Origin: an uncultured Thalassolituus sp.
GTDB lineage: Bacteria; Pseudomonadota; Gammaproteobacteria; Pseudomonadales; Oceanobacteraceae
Reading direction: 5' to 3'
Length of the DNA: 9,538 nucleotides
NCBI GenBank assembly: GCA_913054055.1
Contig: CAJXIT010000118.1
Location: 1 to 9,538 of the forward strand
Part shown: positions 6,227-9,538 of the stretch, piece by piece
Layout of the letters: each line of letters begins with the position of its first letter
Position numbering within the stretch: the stretch's first letter is position 1
Made by a program: the position numbers and the translations under genes
Notes under the pieces: model-generated
Told to the model about the DNA's origin: nothing
The model's input: the letters and a program-made list of their open reading frames with translations, nothing else
The model's database searches: none

Positions 6227-6419
6227 GGGAACACCACTGTTTTTTTAGTGGATATTACCGTTTTTAGAGAGAGGATGCATGCGGCCCTTATTTACCCCTT
6301 AAAACACTGTGGTTATAAGGGCTGGTGCAAGGCTAAAGGGCTTAAAAACCATGGATAATTCACTTGATTGTATATCAGGCTGACTATACTCAAAAGACAT
6401 ATACGTATTCTGGAATGCC
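6227..6419. promoter_or_regulatory. Divergent promoter region between the alpha/beta hydrolase and binding-protein genes
   Basis: A 193-base gap. Toward the binding-protein gene TTGATT (6364-6369) and TATACT (6385-6390) are decent -35 and -10 matches, though the 15-base spacer is short; a weak GGAA precedes the ATG at 6420. Toward the hydrolase a small hairpin, CCACT/AGTGG (6234-6238 with 6247-6251), with a T-rich loop on the top strand, sits immediately before the TTG start and would cover its weak ribosome site. A perfect 8-base inverted repeat GCCCTTAT (6284-6291) / ATAAGGGC (6315-6322) lies in the middle and may be a regulator site or a hairpin. Confidence 0.45.
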
Positions 6420-7700
6420 ATGAATAACAACGACCCCATTGATAAAAGTAAACGCCAAACATTATCCACAATAGCCAAAACCAGTGCCGCCATTTGTGTA
6501 GCAGGCCAAGCCCCTTATGTGTTTGCCAGAAACAAAACAAAGATTCGTGTATTAGGTACCCATGTTACCTTGCAAGAAGAGATTCGACAGCGGGCCATGG
6601 CTGACTTAGGCATTGAATTAGAGTTTGAGCCAAAAGGCAGTGCTGCGGTATTGCAAAAGGCATCTGTATCACCACAGTCTTTTGATCTTTACGAACAATG
6701 GTCAAACAGCATTAACGTATTGTGGAGTTCTGGTTCCATACAAGCCATTGACACCAAGCGCATAAAACATTGGGATGAGATTAATAATTTAACCAAAACA
6801 GGGCGCGTCACCAAAGGGGCCAAAATTGGCGCCGGAGATGCGCCCCATAAAATCTTACACGTGCAAGATGATGATGAGTTAGGCACACAGGCAACGGGTC
6901 AAGTGAGTTTCTTACCGTATGTGCATAATGTGGATTCGTTTGGTTACAACACCAATGTGATTGAAAAAGGCATTCCCTATGAAACTGAAAGCTGGGGTTG
7001 GCTGTTAGATAAAAAATTCTCAGGCAAGGTGGGTATTGTGAACGCCCCTACCATTGGCATTTTTGACTTAGCATTAGCTGCACAAGCGAAAGGCTTAGTC
7101 AGCTTTAAAGATATTGGTGCCATTAGCAAATCAGAATTAGATCAATTGTTTGATGTATTAATCAACATGAAAAAAGAAGGACACTTCAGTGGGTTTTGGA
7201 ATTCCGTGCCCGAATCAGTGGATTTTATGGCGTCCAACAGGGTGAATATTGAAAGCATGTTTTCACCCGCGGTTTCAGCACTGAATGGTCAAGGAGTTCC
7301 GGTCACTTACGCGGCGCCAAAAGAAGGGTATCGAGGTTGGCACGGTGTGATGTGCTTGTCATCAGAAACCCAGGGCCGACAAAAAGACGCCGCCTATGAA
7401 TACATGAACTGGTGGTTATCTGGTTGGCCTGGGGCGTTTATTGCTCGCCAAGGCTATTACATTTCAAATGCCCAGCGTTCAAAGCAATATTTGTCTCAAG
7501 CTGAATGGGATTATTGGTATGCCGGAAAAGCCGCAACCACTCAGTTAAAAGGGACCGATGGAAAAGTCTCGGTTCAACCGGGAGATATTCGTCGTGGTGG
7601 CAGTTACGAAACCCGCTTTAGCAACGTGGCGGTTTGGAATACGGTCATGCCCACATACGAATACAGTTTGCAAAAGTGGTATGAGTTCATCAGTGCATAA
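6420..7700 (+). CDS. PotD-like periplasmic solute-binding protein
   Basis: A 426-residue extracellular solute-binding protein of the polyamine/spermidine (COG0687-like) type. The N-terminus carries SKRQTL at residues 10-15 followed by a weakly hydrophobic stretch and a likely cleavage after VFA (residue 36). This resembles a Tat signal in which the first Arg is Lys; a Sec signal cannot be ruled out. Family features include the FGYNTNVI segment, then ESWGWLLDKKFSGKVGIVNA, and late in the protein AAPKEGYRGWHGVMCL and YMNWWLSGWPGAF followed by ARQGYY. The ligand is not determined by what I can read: a polyamine or another small cationic or organic molecule is a family-level guess. No permease or ATPase gene is adjacent in the window. 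The stop codon touches the ATG of a sensor kinase, so the two are co-translated, and the protein may serve as the kinase's periplasmic ligand receptor. Confidence 0.88.
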   Translation: MNNNDPIDKSKRQTLSTIAKTSAAICVAGQAPYVFARNKTKIRVLGTHVTLQEEIRQRAMADLGIELEFEPKGSAAVLQKASVSPQSFDLYEQWSNSINVLWSSGSIQAIDTKRIKHWDEINNLTKTGRVTKGAKIGAGDAPHKILHVQDDDELGTQATGQVSFLPYVHNVDSFGYNTNVIEKGIPYETESWGWLLDKKFSGKVGIVNAPTIGIFDLALAAQAKGLVSFKDIGAISKSELDQLFDVLINMKKEGHFSGFWNSVPESVDFMASNRVNIESMFSPAVSALNGQGVPVTYAAPKEGYRGWHGVMCLSSETQGRQKDAAYEYMNWWLSGWPGAFIARQGYYISNAQRSKQYLSQAEWDYWYAGKAATTQLKGTDGKVSVQPGDIRRGGSYETRFSNVAVWNTVMPTYEYSLQKWYEFISA

Positions 7701-9538
7701 ATGAAATTCATGTTGACCCGCTCGTTATACGCTCAAGTAATCATTGCACTGTCGGTTTTGTTGGCCACTCTGCTGGCCCAGCTGTGGCTGTCTCGTAATA
7801 ATTTAATTGTGCTCACAGAAAACCAGCAAACCATCACTGAATCATATGATCATGTGGGCTTGGTTTACGAACTTGAGCGTGATGTCATCGATCTACAGCG
7901 TAACTTGCTGATATATAAAGAAACAGCAAGCGATATATCTGTTCAGCGTTTCTACACGGTCATGGAGCGTGTTGAAGCGGATTTGGATTTTCTTCAATTT
8001 CAAATTGAACAAGATACTCAAATTGAAGTGGATGAAAAACTGATTTCTAGAATGTCAGGGCACTTAATTGATTACCAAGATAATTTTGCTAGTGTCATTA
8101 ATGGGCGCAGTAAGCGAGAAGAAATCATACAAGAACTTGATGGCATGCTGGAGGAGCTACAAGAAAAAAGTAAAGTATTATACAAAGGGGATGAAAATAA
8201 ATTGGTGAAAATAAAACTTCACCTTTCACTGCTGTCACAACACTTTCATGACTATTTAGGATCCCCTGATATTGAATACACCGACCTGTTTAAAAGCGAA
8301 CATGCAAAACTTAAAAAAAGTATCCTAGCAGATAATAAAAAAACGCTAATCAAGGAAATCAATAAACTCAAAAAGCGTTTTATCAGGCTAACACATGTCA
8401 CCCGCGGTTATATTTATTTGGTTAGCGTGGTGATGGCAGGGTCTGCCAATGAGTTTTTATATCTATCAGAAAAAATCAGAAAAACAGTAGAGGTTAAAAA
8501 AGATCAATTACTGTTGTCTACAAAAAAATCCGCAGAAACGATTAGCTTTAATAATAATATTGTTGCTGCTATTTCCATCTTCATTGCTATATTGATTGCT
8601 TATTTCTTATCCAGGCGCATATTAATGCCCATCAAGGATATTACACATGTATTCTCTGTGTTATCCAGAGGAGATGAAATACACAGTATTCCCAACACTC
8701 AGCGAGAAGATGAAATTGGTGCACTGGCCAAGGCCGCTGAAGTATTTCATGATAAAAATAAACAGACCCATGAGTTGCTAGAGCGATCGCAAGACATGAT
8801 TGCTAATCAAGAAGTGATGAATATCCAGCTTGAAAATGAAAAAACAAAAGCTGAAAAAGCCGCTCAATCAAAAAGCATGTTTTTAGCAAACATGAGTCAT
8901 GAAATAAGAACACCTATGAACGGTATTGTTGGTCTTGTGGACTTGGTGCTGAAAACAGAGCTTAATTCAAAGCAACAAAACTATTTAAATCGCATTGCTT
9001 ACTCTGGTCAGATCATGATGAACGTGATCAATGATATTTTAGATTTTTCTAAAATTGAAGCCGGAAAAATGGAAATTGAAGATGTAGAGTTTGAAATTAA
9101 CGTGGTTGTTGAAAACCTGATTTCGGCCATGATTGTTCGAATAAATGAAAAAGCAGTGGATTTCAGAGTCATAATATCTGAACAGGTTCCTAAAAAACTC
9201 AGGGGTGACCCATTAAGAATCAGTCAGATTCTACTTAACTTATGCAGCAACTCCATTAAATTCACCGATTTAGGGTATGTAGAAGTGACCATCGATTATC
9301 AAAATGGTCACATGCTGTTTTCTATTAGTGATACCGGAATCGGTATGACAGAAGAACAAATCAATACCATATTTCAATCCTTTACGCAGGCAGACGGATC
9401 AACCAGTCGTAAATACGGTGGAACAGGTTTGGGTTTAACCATTGTTAAGCAGCTGATTGACTTAATGTACGGTGATATCAAGCTCACATCAAAAGTAAAC
9501 GAAGGCACACAAATACATTTAGAAATACTGTCTCAACA
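7701..9538 (+). CDS. Sensor histidine kinase (helical periplasmic domain, HAMP, HisKA, HATPase), 3' end outside the window
   Basis: The frame is open from the ATG at 7701 to the window end, 612 complete codons. The ATG directly follows the TAA of the binding-protein gene, with no Shine-Dalgarno of its own, pointing to translational coupling. Membrane segment 1 is about residues 11-30. Residues ~31-285 form a large periplasmic domain that looks all-helical (charged heptad-like runs such as ELERDVIDLQRNLLIYKE, and VVMAGSANEFLYL at 243-255). Membrane segment 2 is about 287-303, followed by a HAMP linker from Arg305 with EDEIGALAKA near its end and a coiled coil. HisKA has the H box MSHEIRTPMNG with phospho-acceptor His400. 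The ATPase domain has the N box NLCSNSIKFT (Asn513, Asn517), DTGIGM (544-549), FQSFTQADGSTSRKYGGTGL across the F and G2 boxes. The core is complete and intact; receiver domains may follow beyond the window, as is common for this H-box type. Confidence 0.93.
   Translation, partial: MKFMLTRSLYAQVIIALSVLLATLLAQLWLSRNNLIVLTENQQTITESYDHVGLVYELERDVIDLQRNLLIYKETASDISVQRFYTVMERVEADLDFLQFQIEQDTQIEVDEKLISRMSGHLIDYQDNFASVINGRSKREEIIQELDGMLEELQEKSKVLYKGDENKLVKIKLHLSLLSQHFHDYLGSPDIEYTDLFKSEHAKLKKSILADNKKTLIKEINKLKKRFIRLTHVTRGYIYLVSVVMAGSANEFLYLSEKIRKTVEVKKDQLLLSTKKSAETISFNNNIVAAISIFIAILIAYFLSRRILMPIKDITHVFSVLSRGDEIHSIPNTQREDEIGALAKAAEVFHDKNKQTHELLERSQDMIANQEVMNIQLENEKTKAEKAAQSKSMFLANMSHEIRTPMNGIVGLVDLVLKTELNSKQQNYLNRIAYSGQIMMNVINDILDFSKIEAGKMEIEDVEFEINVVVENLISAMIVRINEKAVDFRVIISEQVPKKLRGDPLRISQILLNLCSNSIKFTDLGYVEVTIDYQNGHMLFSISDTGIGMTEEQINTIFQSFTQADGSTSRKYGGTGLGLTIVKQLIDLMYGDIKLTSKVNEGTQIHLEILSQ

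Noticed and set aside
6299..6540. Two hydrophobic minus-strand ORFs over the start of the binding-protein gene
   Set aside because: They are antisense to the promoter and signal peptide region; the hydrophobic look comes from the complementary codons, and neither has a ribosome site.

Overview
The window looks like chromosomal DNA of an AT-rich gammaproteobacterium, probably a marine Oceanospirillales-type organism. That is inferred from the style of the proteins (AraC regulators with an arabinose-binding-like N-terminus, a lipase-foldase family protein, HAMP/HisKA kinases) and from base composition judged by eye; no rRNA, tRNA or marker gene confirms it. I see no mobile element, CRISPR array or RNA gene.

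Layout, left to right: (1) the 3' part of an unrecognised gene (1-1052, +) that enters from outside the window; (2) a convergent AraC-family regulator (1110-2114, -); (3) divergent from it, a three-gene lipolytic block on the + strand: an SGNH/GDSL-hydrolase lipoprotein (2326-3039), a membrane-anchored lipase-chaperone (LifO)-family protein (3114-4133), and a second SGNH/GDSL lipoprotein (4310-5032) about 67% identical to the first by hand alignment; (4) a strong bidirectional terminator (5057-5094); (5) a convergent membrane-anchored alpha/beta hydrolase of the dienelactone-hydrolase type (5135-6226, -); (6) divergent from that, a two-gene operon with a PotD-like periplasmic solute-binding protein (6420-7700) and, with no intergenic base, a HAMP/HisKA/HATPase sensor histidine kinase (7701 to beyond the window end).

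Two ideas stand out. First, the AraC / SGNH / LifO-like / SGNH block looks like a self-contained lipase unit in which a foldase-family protein is paired with SGNH lipoproteins instead of the usual secreted alpha/beta-fold lipase. The foldase lacks the recognisable N-terminal mini-domain motifs (RxxFDY, SxxGT..DG) but keeps the extended helical arm and C-terminal mini-domain. Both SGNH genes carry the same dyad, (A/G)CGAAC-N14-GTTCG(T/C), ending 74-77 bases before their ATG, which is a good candidate operator. A 12-bp hairpin with a TTCG loop separates the first SGNH gene from the chaperone gene. Second, the solute-binding protein fused in operon to a kinase with a large, apparently all-helical periplasmic domain, and no transporter gene visible, resembles the TorT/TorS arrangement: a binding protein used as a ligand sensor.

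No stretch longer than 300 bases lacks a gene. The three larger gaps (2115-2325, 4134-4309, 6227-6419) hold the regulatory sequences described below.
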